NCBI GenBank assembly: GCA_963708245.1
Contig: OY970201.1
Location: forward strand, 8,246,001-8,310,000
Reading direction: 5' to 3'
Length of the DNA: 64,000 nucleotides
Source: CAVYXK01 sp963708245
GTDB taxonomy: Bacteria > Pseudomonadota > Alphaproteobacteria > Acetobacterales > Acetobacteraceae
The translations under genes were made by a program, and so were the position numbers. The notes beneath the pieces are model-generated. The model searched no databases. It saw only the letters and a program-made list of their open reading frames with translations, and had not been told where the DNA came from. The stretch's first letter is position 1. Each line of letters begins with the position of its first letter. Below, piece by piece: positions 1 to 8,948 of the stretch.

Positions 1-1647
1 GACATCCACCTGCTCCGCCCGGTGTTCCGCGACGGGCGGGTGATCGCCTTCGGCTGGGCATTCATCCATGCCTCCGACATCGGCGGCGCGGTGCCGGGCA
101 GCATCTCCCCCACCAGCTACGAGGTGTTCCAGGAGGGCGTCCGCATCCGCCCGAGCCTGCTGTATAGGGAAGGCGAGCTGAACGAGCCGTTGTGGCATTT
201 CTTCGCTGACAATTCGCGCATCCCCGACCTGATCTGGGGCGACCTTCAGGCGATGCTGTCTGGGCTGGCGCTGCTGGATCGCCGCGCCCAGGAACTATGC
301 GAGCGCATCGGCACCGACGCGCTCCTCGCCAGCGTCGCCAACGTGCTGGCGTTGTCGGAAGCGAAGGCGCGCGCGGCAATCGCGCGGCTGACGGATGGCG
401 AGTACGTCTTCCACGAGTATCTGGAAGCGTTCCGCGGCGACGGCTTCGTCTTCATGCAGGCGAAGATGAGCAAGCACGGCGAGACGCTGGAAATGGATTT
501 CTCCGGCAGCGACCCCCAGGTGCGTGCGGCGCTCAACTTCACCACCAGCGAGCGACCGCATCCGTTCCTCTGCATGCCGATCGTAAACTGGATCCAGACC
601 GTCGAGCCAACCATTCCGATCTCCGGCGGGATTATCCGCCCGATCAGCACCTATGCGCCTCGCGGCACCTTCATGAACGCGGAATTCCCCGCCGCGATGG
701 GCAATCGCTGGGTCGCGGTGATGCGGGTCTATGACGCGATCCTCGGCTGCCTGAACCAGGCGGTCCCCGGAGGCATCGGCGCGGCCGGTGCCGGACAGGC
801 GGGGATCATTTCCGTTGCATCGACCGATCCAGCAAGCGGGCGCCGCCACGTCAGCGTGGTAGAGCCGTTCATCGGCGGCTCGGGCGGGCGAGTCCGCTGC
901 GACGGCGTCGATGGCATCGAGCAAGCGTCCGGCTTCCTGAAAAGCGCGCCGATCGAGGTGGTGGAGGTCGAGACGCCGCTGGTGATCCGACGCTTCGCGC
1001 TGGAGCCCGGCTCCCCCGGTGCCGGCCGCTTCCGCGGCGGGCATGCGATGCGGATCGAGATCGAGAACCGCAGCGCCGATGCCGTGATGACGGTACGCGG
1101 GATGGAGCGATTCCGCTTTCAGCCCTGGGGCCTTACTGGCGGTGGCTGCGGCGCACATGCGAGCTGCGTGCTTAATCCGGGCCGGGAGGGCGAACGCAAT
1201 ATCGGCCGCATCGACGTACTGGAACTGAGACGCGGCGACATGCTGCGCATGATTACGCCAAGCGGCGGTGGCTGCGGCGACCCGTTCGAACGCGATGCGG
1301 AGCGCGTGCTGGAAGAAGTGTTGGATTCGCTGCTGACCGCGGAGCAAGCGCGCGCGTTCTACGGCGTGGTGATTGTCGATGGCGAGCTGGACGGCGCCGC
1401 AACTGCGGCGCTGCGTCACGCCGAGCGCCGGCAAAGCGCCGGGCTGTTCACCTACGGCCCGACGCGAGAGGCGCTCGAAACGATCTGGCCGCCGGCGGTC
1501 AGCGCTGCGCTGGCAACGTTGGTGCAAGATGCCCCGGCGACGGTACGCACACATCTCGTGATTGCGGTGCGCGAAAAGCTGGGTGCTAGTGGGCGGGCGG
1601 TGACAAAGCCAGAGGTCACCGAAGCGCTTCGTTCCCTGCGTCGATAG
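1..1647 (+). CDS. Hydantoinase B/oxoprolinase family protein, 5' end outside window
   Basis: This is the C-terminal 548 residues of a HyuB-type subunit, the family of N-methylhydantoinase, 5-oxoprolinase and acetone carboxylase subunits that open lactam or imide rings with ATP. The frame is open from base 1 and begins DIHLLRP, the family's signature just after the usual N-terminal NDPY/GGTH region, so only the start is missing. Family-typical glycine-rich stretches follow, such as GGSGGRVRCDGVDG near residue 295 and GGGCGDPFER near residue 420. The substrate cannot be told from sequence. A HyuA-type partner would be expected upstream, outside the window. Its last 32 bases overlap the convergent ComB-like gene. 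Confidence 0.88.
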   Translation, partial: DIHLLRPVFRDGRVIAFGWAFIHASDIGGAVPGSISPTSYEVFQEGVRIRPSLLYREGELNEPLWHFFADNSRIPDLIWGDLQAMLSGLALLDRRAQELCERIGTDALLASVANVLALSEAKARAAIARLTDGEYVFHEYLEAFRGDGFVFMQAKMSKHGETLEMDFSGSDPQVRAALNFTTSERPHPFLCMPIVNWIQTVEPTIPISGGIIRPISTYAPRGTFMNAEFPAAMGNRWVAVMRVYDAILGCLNQAVPGGIGAAGAGQAGIISVASTDPASGRRHVSVVEPFIGGSGGRVRCDGVDGIEQASGFLKSAPIEVVEVETPLVIRRFALEPGSPGAGRFRGGHAMRIEIENRSADAVMTVRGMERFRFQPWGLTGGGCGAHASCVLNPGREGERNIGRIDVLELRRGDMLRMITPSGGGCGDPFERDAERVLEEVLDSLLTAEQARAFYGVVIVDGELDGAATAALRHAERRQSAGLFTYGPTREALETIWPPAVSAALATLVQDAPATVRTHLVIAVREKLGASGRAVTKPEVTEALRSLRR

Positions 1648-2350
1648 ACCACCCGCCCCCGCTGGGATTCTCAACGCGGGCGACCGGGCGGCCATTCTCC
1701 GCCGTCACCCGGATCGCGAAGTTGTAGCGGTCGACATCCAACGCGATGTCCAGGTCGCGCGGATGCAGGTACGGGCGCTGGGGATCGCCGAAATGCGCGA
1801 TCTCGCGACCCGACAGGATGACCTGGCGAACGGCCTCGGCATTTCCGGGCCGTCCTTCCAGGAGATTGCGCAAGTGGATGGCGCACAGTTCGTCCTCGTC
1901 GGTGCGCTCGACCGCATTGTTGCCCATCGCGACCAGGGTGATCCGTTCAGGCTGTCCGGACAGCAGCGCGCGGGTCGTGGCAGCGGCGATGACCAGCGAC
2001 GCTGCGTAGAGTCGCTCGGCATTGCGCGCAGCCACGATACCCTGTGTGCCGGCACCGGTCCGCTGGATGATCGTCTTGCCCCGAAGGTCGGCTTGGGACA
2101 CCTCGAAGGGCGAGTTGCCTAAATCGAATCCCGGTGGCGCGCGACCGCGAACCTCGCCCATGCAAACCTGCCCGACGCCGCGTTCACGCAGCGACAGGGC
2201 CTCATCGACGGTGCCGACCATCACGATCCCGACCGCACCGTTCGCCAGCGCGACGGCCGCGGTCGTGAATGCCCGGAACACGTCGATGATGGCGACCGAT
2301 CCAGTCGCCCGTTCGGCGCCTTCCAGCAGGCTATCGATGCGGATTTCCAT
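1616..2350 (-). CDS. comB: ComB-like 2-phosphosulfolactate phosphatase family protein
   Basis: A 244-residue protein of the ComB family, Mg-dependent phosphatases that make sulfolactate from 2-phosphosulfolactate in coenzyme M and sulfonate metabolism. Visible family features are the N-terminal IDVFRAFTTA, the GEVRG segment, GFDLGNSP and the GKTIIQRTGAGTQG block. Length agrees with the family. The start ATG at 2350 is preceded by GAGAAAGAA. Most bacteria with ComB homologues lack coenzyme M, so the true substrate here is unknown. A damaged sulfoquinovosidase elsewhere in the window is the only other hint of sulfonate chemistry. The gene is convergent with the hydantoinase gene and overlaps its end. 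Confidence 0.8.
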   Translation of the reverse strand: MEIRIDSLLEGAERATGSVAIIDVFRAFTTAAVALANGAVGIVMVGTVDEALSLRERGVGQVCMGEVRGRAPPGFDLGNSPFEVSQADLRGKTIIQRTGAGTQGIVAARNAERLYAASLVIAAATTRALLSGQPERITLVAMGNNAVERTDEDELCAIHLRNLLEGRPGNAEAVRQVILSGREIAHFGDPQRPYLHPRDLDIALDVDRYNFAIRVTAENGRPVARVENPSGGGWSIDAGNEALR

Positions 2351-2393
2351 TGTTCTTTCTCATTCTTGGTTGCGGGTAACGGCCTTGCCACCG

Positions 2394-5000
2394 CTACGCA
2401 CCCAATACGTCGAGTATGGCCTGCACGTATCGTTCCCGCCCGTGCTCCGCCCGGATCCGCGCCAGCGCGCCGTCGCGCAGCCGCTGCCACAGCGCACCGT
2501 CGCGGTACAGCCGCACGATACATCGGGCAAATCCTGCTGCATCGGCCGGACCGACGGCCAACAGCTCCTCCGCGTCCGTCCAGCCAAGCTGCGCCCGCAG
2601 AAGCTCGGTCGCCACCACCGGCAGCCCGAACGATGCCGCTTCATGCACTTTATAGGGAAGTCCGGCGGCGTAGCGGGTCGGCGCCACGAACACGCGATGC
2701 GAGTTGTACAGCACGCGCGTCTCGGCCACCGGACCGCGCAGGGTGACGCGCGGATGATCGCGATAGCGGTCAAGGTTCACGCCCGGCGCCAGAAAGCCGG
2801 CCACAGTCAGCCGTGTCTCCCAGCCCAACTCCTGCTCGATCAGCGGCAGCACCGCATCGATGAACCAGCAAAGGCTATCGTGATTGGGGTTTCCCTCGGC
2901 ATGGATTGCGCCGAGAAACAGCAGGCCGGCGCGCTCAGAGAACGGGCGCGGTGTCGGCCGTGCCTCGCAGAGATGGCCGATCACGCTGACCGCATCGAAG
3001 TCGAGGCCGCGCAGAATTGCCGCCTCCGCATCACTCACCGAGACCAAGCGCCGGCACAGATGCGCGTTGCGGAACTCCGCGGCCAGCGCCTGTTCCAGGT
3101 CGAAGTCCTGGCCATGCAGGGCGGCCTCGCCGGCCAGGCGCAGTGCGGCGATCGCCTCGGTGTCGAGCACCAGCATCGGCCGAGGTTCGTGGCCGGCCAA
3201 GCCAGCTTCAATCGCTGCGCGCGTGCGATCGAGATTGTGCGTGCGGGCGATCCAGATCGCGTGAAACGAACCCCCCCGCTCTCGCAGGAACGCTTCCAAT
3301 CCGTCGAAGGTGTGGTCGTACATCACTTCGACCACGTCGGGCATGTCGGCGGCGATGGCAGCGGGACCGAACGGTGGCGGCTCGAGCGGGAACACTGTCA
3401 CCGCGAAGGCGAGTGACACCATTACGTTGATCAGGTCGTTGGAGCGGACGAAGCCTGATCCCGTCATACGCAGCGGCACCGTGTCGTCGATGAACAGGAT
3501 CCGCCGGCGTTGCGGCAGGGCGGTGCGGGCAATGTGCGATGCAGCGGGGGTGGGTGCGCTGGCATGGCGCTCCGGCGCATGATCGAACGCGACAATCGCA
3601 GGGTCGTACACGATGCGATAGCCAGCCTCGGCAATGCGACGGCAGAGATCGATGGTCTCATATCCCTCCGCCGCCTCATCGAAGCCGTTCAGGTCGTTGA
3701 ACAGCGTCGCGCGCAGGAGCAGGAACCGCTCCGAGCAGCAATCGACGTCGCGGACGAAATTCCCTTCCGGAGCAAGAGGAGATGCGCCATCCAGGCACCG
3801 ATCGGCACTGGCGTCGCGGTGCAGCACGTTACTATCCGCCTCGACGGCATCGATCACCCGCCCGCCGACTGCCCCGACGGTCGGATCGCCGCCGAGCCGC
3901 TCGAGTGCTGCCTCCACATCGCCTGGCGCCGGCTCGACATGATCGTCCAGAAGCAGGATCGCCGGCGCGCTCGCCCAGGTCAGGACGGCGTTGAGCGCCT
4001 TGATCCGGCCAGGATCGCTGGCGAGGCGCAACAGCTTTCCCCCGATGACGAAACGTTCGATGAACTGCGTCTCGTCACGCGAGCCCGCATCGACCAACAG
4101 CAGCTCGATCGCGCCACGATAACTTGTGCGCAGCGCGCCGAGCGACAGCATCGCCACGGCGAAATTGTCCCGCGTCACCATTGCCACTGACAACGCCGCA
4201 GACCCTGCACAGGTAAAGTCGAGCTTGCGGCGGGCGAACACCGGCAGCATCGCCTGCGCGCGCAGGGGTGCGCACGGTGCGCGCGCAGGCAGGCCCGCCG
4301 GCAGCGAGAACGCGAGATAATGCGCGAATGCATCTCTTGCCCGGCCACGCTCGATGTCTTCGGCTACGGATTCGTAGGCCCCGACGTACCAGGCGAGGTC
4401 GATCTGCTCGCACGCCTCACGCAGCTCGAACACGCCGTGGTAGAGGAAATGTTGATAGCCATTGCGATAGACGCCGGCCCTTACTGCCGCGGCAATATCG
4501 GGATAACGCGCAAGGTAGAAGCGTTCCGAGAAATATGGCAGCGGATCGAATTTCGTGGGCGTATCGTTGGCCAGATAATGCTGGAGAGCGCAGACCCATT
4601 TACCGGCGGCGATTGCCGTGGCCACCTCGGGATAGAAGGCGAGATACGCCACCGGATCGAAATAGACCGAGGTCCTCTTTGTGCCGTTGCCGGCGGCCGC
4701 GTGACGCAGGAAATGCGCACAGGTTCCTTCGGCCGCGGCTTGCGTTGCGTCATCCTGAGAAAGCTCCGCCTGATAGCAGGCAGGGTCGAAGAACAGGCTG
4801 CCCGACCGCCCATCGAGGTCGCCAATCCATAGGTGGTGCTCGTACAAGCTGCCGACACCGACCGCCTTCAGCGCCGCGTCGGTCAGCTCGGGATAGCGTT
4901 CGCGGTACAGTGCATCTTCAAACAGCCAGCGCGCATCGGCCGAGCCGATTTCGCTGCTGGTCGCTGCCCCTAGAGCGCATTCAGGCTGATTGAAATCCAC
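2394..5000 (-). CDS. Bifunctional glycosyltransferase (GT2-like plus GT4-like) with N-terminal repeats
   Basis: An 868-residue protein in three parts. Residues about 20-240 hold five degenerate repeats of 45-60 residues built on a pattern such as YLARYPDIAAAVRAG followed by HFLYHG; these occur in large polysaccharide glycosyltransferases of alphaproteobacteria. Residues about 265-480 form a GT-A (family 2-like) domain with LSVAMVTRDN, LLLVDAGSRDE and the metal-binding-like ILLLDDHVEP. Residues about 495-868 form a GT-B (family 4-like) domain starting RILFIDDTVP, with a late HEAASFGLPVVAT donor-site motif. It probably adds two sugars to a surface glycan or glycoprotein. The start is a GTG with no strong ribosome site, so it is uncertain. 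It follows the CoA-transferase gene by 11 bases on the same strand. Confidence 0.82.
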   Translation of the reverse strand: MDFNQPECALGAATSSEIGSADARWLFEDALYRERYPELTDAALKAVGVGSLYEHHLWIGDLDGRSGSLFFDPACYQAELSQDDATQAAAEGTCAHFLRHAAAGNGTKRTSVYFDPVAYLAFYPEVATAIAAGKWVCALQHYLANDTPTKFDPLPYFSERFYLARYPDIAAAVRAGVYRNGYQHFLYHGVFELREACEQIDLAWYVGAYESVAEDIERGRARDAFAHYLAFSLPAGLPARAPCAPLRAQAMLPVFARRKLDFTCAGSAALSVAMVTRDNFAVAMLSLGALRTSYRGAIELLLVDAGSRDETQFIERFVIGGKLLRLASDPGRIKALNAVLTWASAPAILLLDDHVEPAPGDVEAALERLGGDPTVGAVGGRVIDAVEADSNVLHRDASADRCLDGASPLAPEGNFVRDVDCCSERFLLLRATLFNDLNGFDEAAEGYETIDLCRRIAEAGYRIVYDPAIVAFDHAPERHASAPTPAASHIARTALPQRRRILFIDDTVPLRMTGSGFVRSNDLINVMVSLAFAVTVFPLEPPPFGPAAIAADMPDVVEVMYDHTFDGLEAFLRERGGSFHAIWIARTHNLDRTRAAIEAGLAGHEPRPMLVLDTEAIAALRLAGEAALHGQDFDLEQALAAEFRNAHLCRRLVSVSDAEAAILRGLDFDAVSVIGHLCEARPTPRPFSERAGLLFLGAIHAEGNPNHDSLCWFIDAVLPLIEQELGWETRLTVAGFLAPGVNLDRYRDHPRVTLRGPVAETRVLYNSHRVFVAPTRYAAGLPYKVHEAASFGLPVVATELLRAQLGWTDAEELLAVGPADAAGFARCIVRLYRDGALWQRLRDGALARIRAEHGRERYVQAILDVLGA

Positions 5001-5011
5001 CGTTGGCTGCG

Positions 5012-6247
5012 TCAGCTCCGGCGTTTAGTCCACAGAATGCCGCTGCTCTCCAGCCCCCTGATCTCCGCCGCCGAATAGCCGTGCTGCGAGAGGATGGCGG
5101 GGCCGTGCTCGCCGAATCGCGGCGGTGCGGCGCGAGTGCCACCGGGCGTGCGCGACAGCTTGATCGGCGTACCGAGACCACGATACCAGCCGAGCTCGGT
5201 CACCATTTCCCGATGCGTGGTGTGTGGGGCTGCGGTCGCTGCATCGACCGGCAGCACCGGTCCGGCAGGCACGCCGGCGCGGATCAGTCGCAAGGCGATC
5301 TCGTTGCCGTCCTGTTCGGCGAAGGCGGCGGACAGCTCGGCGGTCAGGGCCGTGCGGTGTTCTATCCGCGCGGCGTTGCTGGCATAGCGGGGATCGTCTG
5401 CCATTTCCGGCCGGCCGACGATCTCGCACAGCTTGCGGAACTGCCCCTGATTGCCCGAGGCGATGAAGATTTCCACTGTTTTGGTCTTGTACTTGTCGTA
5501 CGGAACCAGATTTGGGTGCGGATTTCCGGTCGGCATCGGGCGCCGCCCGTTCAGGAAATAATTGGCGGCCTGCGGATGCAGCAGCGCCATACCGCAGTCA
5601 TAGAGCGTCATATCGAGGAACTGGCCGCGGCCGGAGCGGCTGCGTTCGGCCAGCGCCATTAGGATGCCGATCGCGGAATAGAGGCCGGTGCCCATGTCGA
5701 CGATCGCGGTGCCGAGCCGCATCGGCCCGGTGCTGGAATCGCCGTTGACGCTCATCAGCCCGGTCATCGCCTGCAGGATCGCGTCGTAGCCGGGCAGGCC
5801 GCCGAGCGGTCCGTCGGCGCCGAAGCCGGAGATGCGACAGTGGATCAGGCCGGAGAAGCGTTGCGACAGCACGTCGTGATAGCCGAGGCCCCATCTCTCC
5901 ATCGAGCCCGGCTTGAAATTCTCCACGAGCACGTCGGCGCCATCCAGCAGGCGCAGCAGCACTGCTTTGCCCTCCGGCTTGCCGATATCCAGGCCGATCG
6001 AGCGCTTGTTGCGGTTGATCCCGATGAAATAGCTGGCGTCGTTGTCGTGGAATGGCGGACCCCAGTCGCGCACCTCATCGCCTTGCGGCGGCTCGACCTT
6101 GATCACCTCGGCGCCGTGGTCGGAGAGGATCATCGTACAATAGGGGCCGCCTAGCACGCGCGTCAGGTCGATTACCTTGAGTCCAGCAAGCGCGCCGGGG
6201 CCGGCGGCCAAGCCCTTGCCCTGCGGGTCGTAGGGTCCGTCGGTCAT
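5012..6247 (-). CDS. CaiB/BaiF family (type III) CoA-transferase
   Basis: A 411-residue class III CoA-transferase, which moves CoA between carboxylic acids through an aspartyl-CoA intermediate. The N-terminus has the family opening LKVIDLTRVLGGPYCTM and GAEVIKVEPPQGDEVR; VLVENFKPGSMERWG and the expected Asp in VDMGTGLYSAIG are also present. I chose the ATG at 6247 because it overlaps the upstream stop as ATGA; a longer start at 6274 would intrude into the neighbour. It is the last gene of an operon with both subunits of a type I CoA-transferase and a dienelactone hydrolase, suggesting CoA activation of a carboxylic or aromatic-derived acid. The acyl substrate cannot be read from sequence. Confidence 0.88.
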   Translation of the reverse strand: MTDGPYDPQGKGLAAGPGALAGLKVIDLTRVLGGPYCTMILSDHGAEVIKVEPPQGDEVRDWGPPFHDNDASYFIGINRNKRSIGLDIGKPEGKAVLLRLLDGADVLVENFKPGSMERWGLGYHDVLSQRFSGLIHCRISGFGADGPLGGLPGYDAILQAMTGLMSVNGDSSTGPMRLGTAIVDMGTGLYSAIGILMALAERSRSGRGQFLDMTLYDCGMALLHPQAANYFLNGRRPMPTGNPHPNLVPYDKYKTKTVEIFIASGNQGQFRKLCEIVGRPEMADDPRYASNAARIEHRTALTAELSAAFAEQDGNEIALRLIRAGVPAGPVLPVDAATAAPHTTHREMVTELGWYRGLGTPIKLSRTPGGTRAAPPRFGEHGPAILSQHGYSAAEIRGLESSGILWTKRRS

Positions 6248-6996
6248 GCAGCCTGCTCCGTGGCGTCGGCCCAAACCCGCCGGCAGAATTCCGGATACGT
6301 CTCCAGCATTTGCTCCCGCACTGGCCCGCGCAGCGCCGCAAGTTGCTCAGCCGAAGGCAGAGACGTCACCGGCACCGCTTGCGGCGCGTCATAGTCGAAC
6401 CCGGTGGCGCTGCGGATCGTCTCGACTGTTTCGCCTGGATGCACCGATGCCAGGGTGAACCGCGCAGCCGCTGGATCGAAGCGAAAGACCGCGCGCCCGG
6501 TTACCAGCGCTTGCGCCGTTCCACGGCGGAACACGCCGGGCGATGAGATCCCCGGCGCCGAGATGATATCGACCCGCGGCACCAGTACACGCGGCGAGTG
6601 CTCCTCGCGGAACAGGATGGTGCGTGGCGTCATCAGGTACATGAAAGCCGAGCCGAAGCTCCCCGGGAACCGCGCCGCCATTCCTGGCCACTCGCCGGTA
6701 CCGATCAGGTTGATGTTGGCGCTGCCGTCGATCTGACCGCCGCCCAGGAAGAACAGGTCGATGCGACCCTGGCCGGCAAGGTCGAACAGCTCGCGTGTGC
6801 CCTCGGTGAACGGGTTGCCGCGGTGTCTGTGCAGAAGAGACAGACGGACGTCGTGGCCGAGAGTGCGCACCAACCAGCAGGCGGCGGCGGGGATCGGGCT
6901 GGCGGCACCGACGGCGATGTGACGCGCCGGCGGCGCGGAGGGATCCAGGATCAGCCGGGCCAGCGCGACCGCCATGATCTCTTCGCGGCGGATCAT
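6244..6996 (-). CDS. Type I CoA-transferase, beta subunit (GctB/IpdB-like)
   Basis: A 250-residue subunit resembling the beta chain of glutaconate-type CoA-transferases and the IpdB ring-cleavage hydrolases. Visible features are HIAVGAASPIPAAACWL near the start and FFLGGGQIDGSANIN in the middle. The canonical catalytic Glu context of true CoA-transferases is not obvious, so, as for IpdAB, the reaction may be hydrolytic. The start at 6996 overlaps the preceding stop by four bases (ATGA), and its own stop overlaps the next start in the same way. This points to translational coupling and equal subunit production. Confidence 0.8.
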   Translation of the reverse strand: MIRREEIMAVALARLILDPSAPPARHIAVGAASPIPAAACWLVRTLGHDVRLSLLHRHRGNPFTEGTRELFDLAGQGRIDLFFLGGGQIDGSANINLIGTGEWPGMAARFPGSFGSAFMYLMTPRTILFREEHSPRVLVPRVDIISAPGISSPGVFRRGTAQALVTGRAVFRFDPAAARFTLASVHPGETVETIRSATGFDYDAPQAVPVTSLPSAEQLAALRGPVREQMLETYPEFCRRVWADATEQAA

Positions 6997-7817
6997 TCGG
7001 CCGCCTCGGCGTGGCGGTGAAACACGTGGCATTCGAGATAGGCGCGGAAGCCGTCCTCGGTGCGCGCCAGCCGTGCGTATTCCATCAGATGCGCCGCATC
7101 AGCGGGATATTCGTCGAGTAGCGCGCTGGGCCAAGCGCCGCGTTCGGCGATCGCGACAGCTTCGATATACGTCGCGGCGATGGTGCCGGCGGCCAGGCGT
7201 TCGTCATCTAGCAGATTGGTCTCGATGGTTCTTTCCACGGTGACGAGCGATCGCCGGGCCGCGTGCGCCATGGTGGCGAGTTCGCGCCGGCGGCCGACAT
7301 AGACGTTGCCTTCCGGGTCCGCCATCACCGCGTGGAATGCGGCGATGTCGGGCGAGAGTGCCGGCAGCAGCACGATCGGATCGGCGCCGTCGGCGAAGGG
7401 ATTGTCGATCGCACGCCAGTCTGGCCGATGGGCCAGAATGTCGCTGCCGATGATGCCGCGCAGCGGCATGAAGGGCACGCCCTTCTCGGCCGCTTGCAGC
7501 ATGGTGTGAATGGCAGGGCAGGTGGCGTCGGTCATCTCGATACGCCCCGCCGCCAGCGCCGCCAGGAATCTCGGTGCGCCGCCGGCCTCGCCCAGCGCGA
7601 CGCCGGAGCTTTCCAGCGCCGCAACGCAGCCGGCACCGATCAGCAGGTCGGTCGGATAGCCGGAGACCGGCACGCCGAGCAGCCGCAGGCGGCGCTTGCC
7701 GGCGCGGATTAGCGCATGCACAAGCGCGTTGGGCGGGGTGGAGTTGTCCGGCGGCAGCGCCACCAGAGCGCCGTCCGGCACCATCGCGGCGAGCGCATCG
7801 AGGCTGACTTGCGGCAT
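6993..7817 (-). CDS. Type I CoA-transferase, alpha subunit (GctA/IpdA-like)
   Basis: A 274-residue alpha-chain partner of the following gene. It begins MPQVSLDALAAMVPDGA, a typical opening of CoA-transferase A subunits, and contains GVPFMPLRGIIGSD and NPFADGADPIVLLPAL, which match GctA-like proteins (the latter resembling the family's conserved substrate-loop region). The ATG at 7817 lies four bases after the upstream stop; longer in-frame starts would overlap the dienelactone hydrolase gene. With the beta subunit and CaiB-type gene it forms a CoA-transfer module. Substrate unassigned. Confidence 0.8.
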   Translation of the reverse strand: MPQVSLDALAAMVPDGALVALPPDNSTPPNALVHALIRAGKRRLRLLGVPVSGYPTDLLIGAGCVAALESSGVALGEAGGAPRFLAALAAGRIEMTDATCPAIHTMLQAAEKGVPFMPLRGIIGSDILAHRPDWRAIDNPFADGADPIVLLPALSPDIAAFHAVMADPEGNVYVGRRRELATMAHAARRSLVTVERTIETNLLDDERLAAGTIAATYIEAVAIAERGAWPSALLDEYPADAAHLMEYARLARTEDGFRAYLECHVFHRHAEAAE

Positions 7818-7821
7818 CGCG

Positions 7822-8532
7822 TCAGCCCAGTGCCGCAACCAGCGCCTCAGCGCTGCGCCCGTTGGCGATCGTCGCCGCGCGGCCATTCCAATGAATGCCG
7901 CCGACGCGGGCGAAGGCGTGGTTCGCATCCGGGTAGACATGGCATGCGATCTGGCGGTGGCCTTTTACGCCCTCGATCAGCTTGGCGCGGCCCTCGGGCG
8001 GGAAGAACTCGTCCTGGTCGGCGATGTGCAGCACGAGCGGCTTGGTGATCTTGCCGATGTCGCCGAGCAGATTGTCGAGCTCCACGCCGTAATAGGAGAT
8101 GTTCACGTCGGCGTCTGACTGCTCGGCCATCATGAAAGCGAGGCGGCCGCCGAGGCAGTAGCCCATGGTGCCGACGTGGCCGTTGCTTCCCGGGAGCTTG
8201 CGCGCGGCAGCCAGAGTCGCCCGTAGGTCCTCGATCCCCTTCTTCTGGTCGAATTTATTGAACAGCTCGAAGGCCTTCTTCCACTCGGCGTCGGTCTTGT
8301 CGGTGATGTCCACATTGGGTTCGAGTCGCCAGAAGAGGTCGGGGCAGACGGCGAAGAACCCCATGTCGGCCACCCAGGCGGCGGTATCGCGCATGGACTG
8401 GTTGACGCCGAAAATCTCCTGGATCAGCACCACGGCGCCGGTGGTCTTGCCGGCCGGCGGCGCCTTGGGCTCCAGCAGGTAGGCCGAGAAACTGCCGGCG
8501 CCGTCACCGGCCTGGATCGTGATGGTGGCCAT
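7822..8532 (-). CDS. Dienelactone hydrolase family protein
   Basis: A 236-residue alpha/beta hydrolase of the dienelactone hydrolase type, which hydrolyses lactones from chlorocatechol or related ring-cleavage pathways. The nucleophile motif MGYCLGG carries Cys in place of the usual Ser, as in classic dienelactone hydrolases. An early VVLIQEIFGVN gives the family's catalytic Glu region, and a late DANHAFAR supplies the His. ATG 8532 has AAGGAAG upstream. It is the first gene of the operon with the three CoA-transferase genes, consistent with degradation of a cyclic or aromatic acid. Confidence 0.88.
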   Translation of the reverse strand: MATITIQAGDGAGSFSAYLLEPKAPPAGKTTGAVVLIQEIFGVNQSMRDTAAWVADMGFFAVCPDLFWRLEPNVDITDKTDAEWKKAFELFNKFDQKKGIEDLRATLAAARKLPGSNGHVGTMGYCLGGRLAFMMAEQSDADVNISYYGVELDNLLGDIGKITKPLVLHIADQDEFFPPEGRAKLIEGVKGHRQIACHVYPDANHAFARVGGIHWNGRAATIANGRSAEALVAALG

Positions 8533-8693
8533 CGGGTGCTTCCTTGGCTGCGTTCCGGGGCGGCAGCGTAGCCGATCGTGGCGGCCGCGCCCACCCGCGG
8601 CTCGAAGGTCGGTCGGGTACGGCTCGGGGGTGCAAGGCTTGATAAGGCCGATCAAGCACGTTACAACAAAGTAGCCACGGACGGGAGCTTGCG

Positions 8694-8948
8694 ATGCGTG
8701 CTGCTATACGACGAATGGGAAATTCCGCGGGGATCATTTTACCAAAACCTGTCTTAGCGGAACTGGGTGTACAGGTGGGCGACAATCTGTCTTTGACCTT
8801 GGAGAAGGGGCGGGTTCTGCTGGCTCCGGCAAAGCCGCATCCGCGTGCCGGATGGGCTGATGCCGCGAAGCGTCTCGTCGCTGTAGGGGATGACGCCTTG
8901 GTTTGGCCGGGGTTCCCCAATGCTGACGACGATCGCCTGGAATGGTGA
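8694..8948 (+). CDS. mazE: MazE-like antitoxin (AbrB/SpoVT fold)
   Basis: An 84-residue antitoxin candidate. Its N-terminal half reads IRRMGNSAGIILPKPVL, the swapped-hairpin DNA-binding motif of MazE/AbrB proteins; the acidic tail DDALVWPGFPNADDDRLEW is the kind of flexible segment that blocks a MazF active site. It would bind its own promoter and neutralise the toxin encoded just downstream. A CGGGAG ribosome site precedes the ATG. The stop overlaps the start of the toxin gene by seven bases, the usual coupling in such modules. Confidence 0.9.
   Translation: MRAAIRRMGNSAGIILPKPVLAELGVQVGDNLSLTLEKGRVLLAPAKPHPRAGWADAAKRLVAVGDDALVWPGFPNADDDRLEW

Noticed and set aside
295..1695. Long minus-strand frame opposite the hydantoinase gene
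   Set aside because: Composition is Arg/Ala/His-rich shadow sequence without any recognisable motif.
2022..3416. Long plus-strand frame opposite the ComB-like and glycosyltransferase genes
   Set aside because: Antisense to two clear genes, with no motif or ribosome site.
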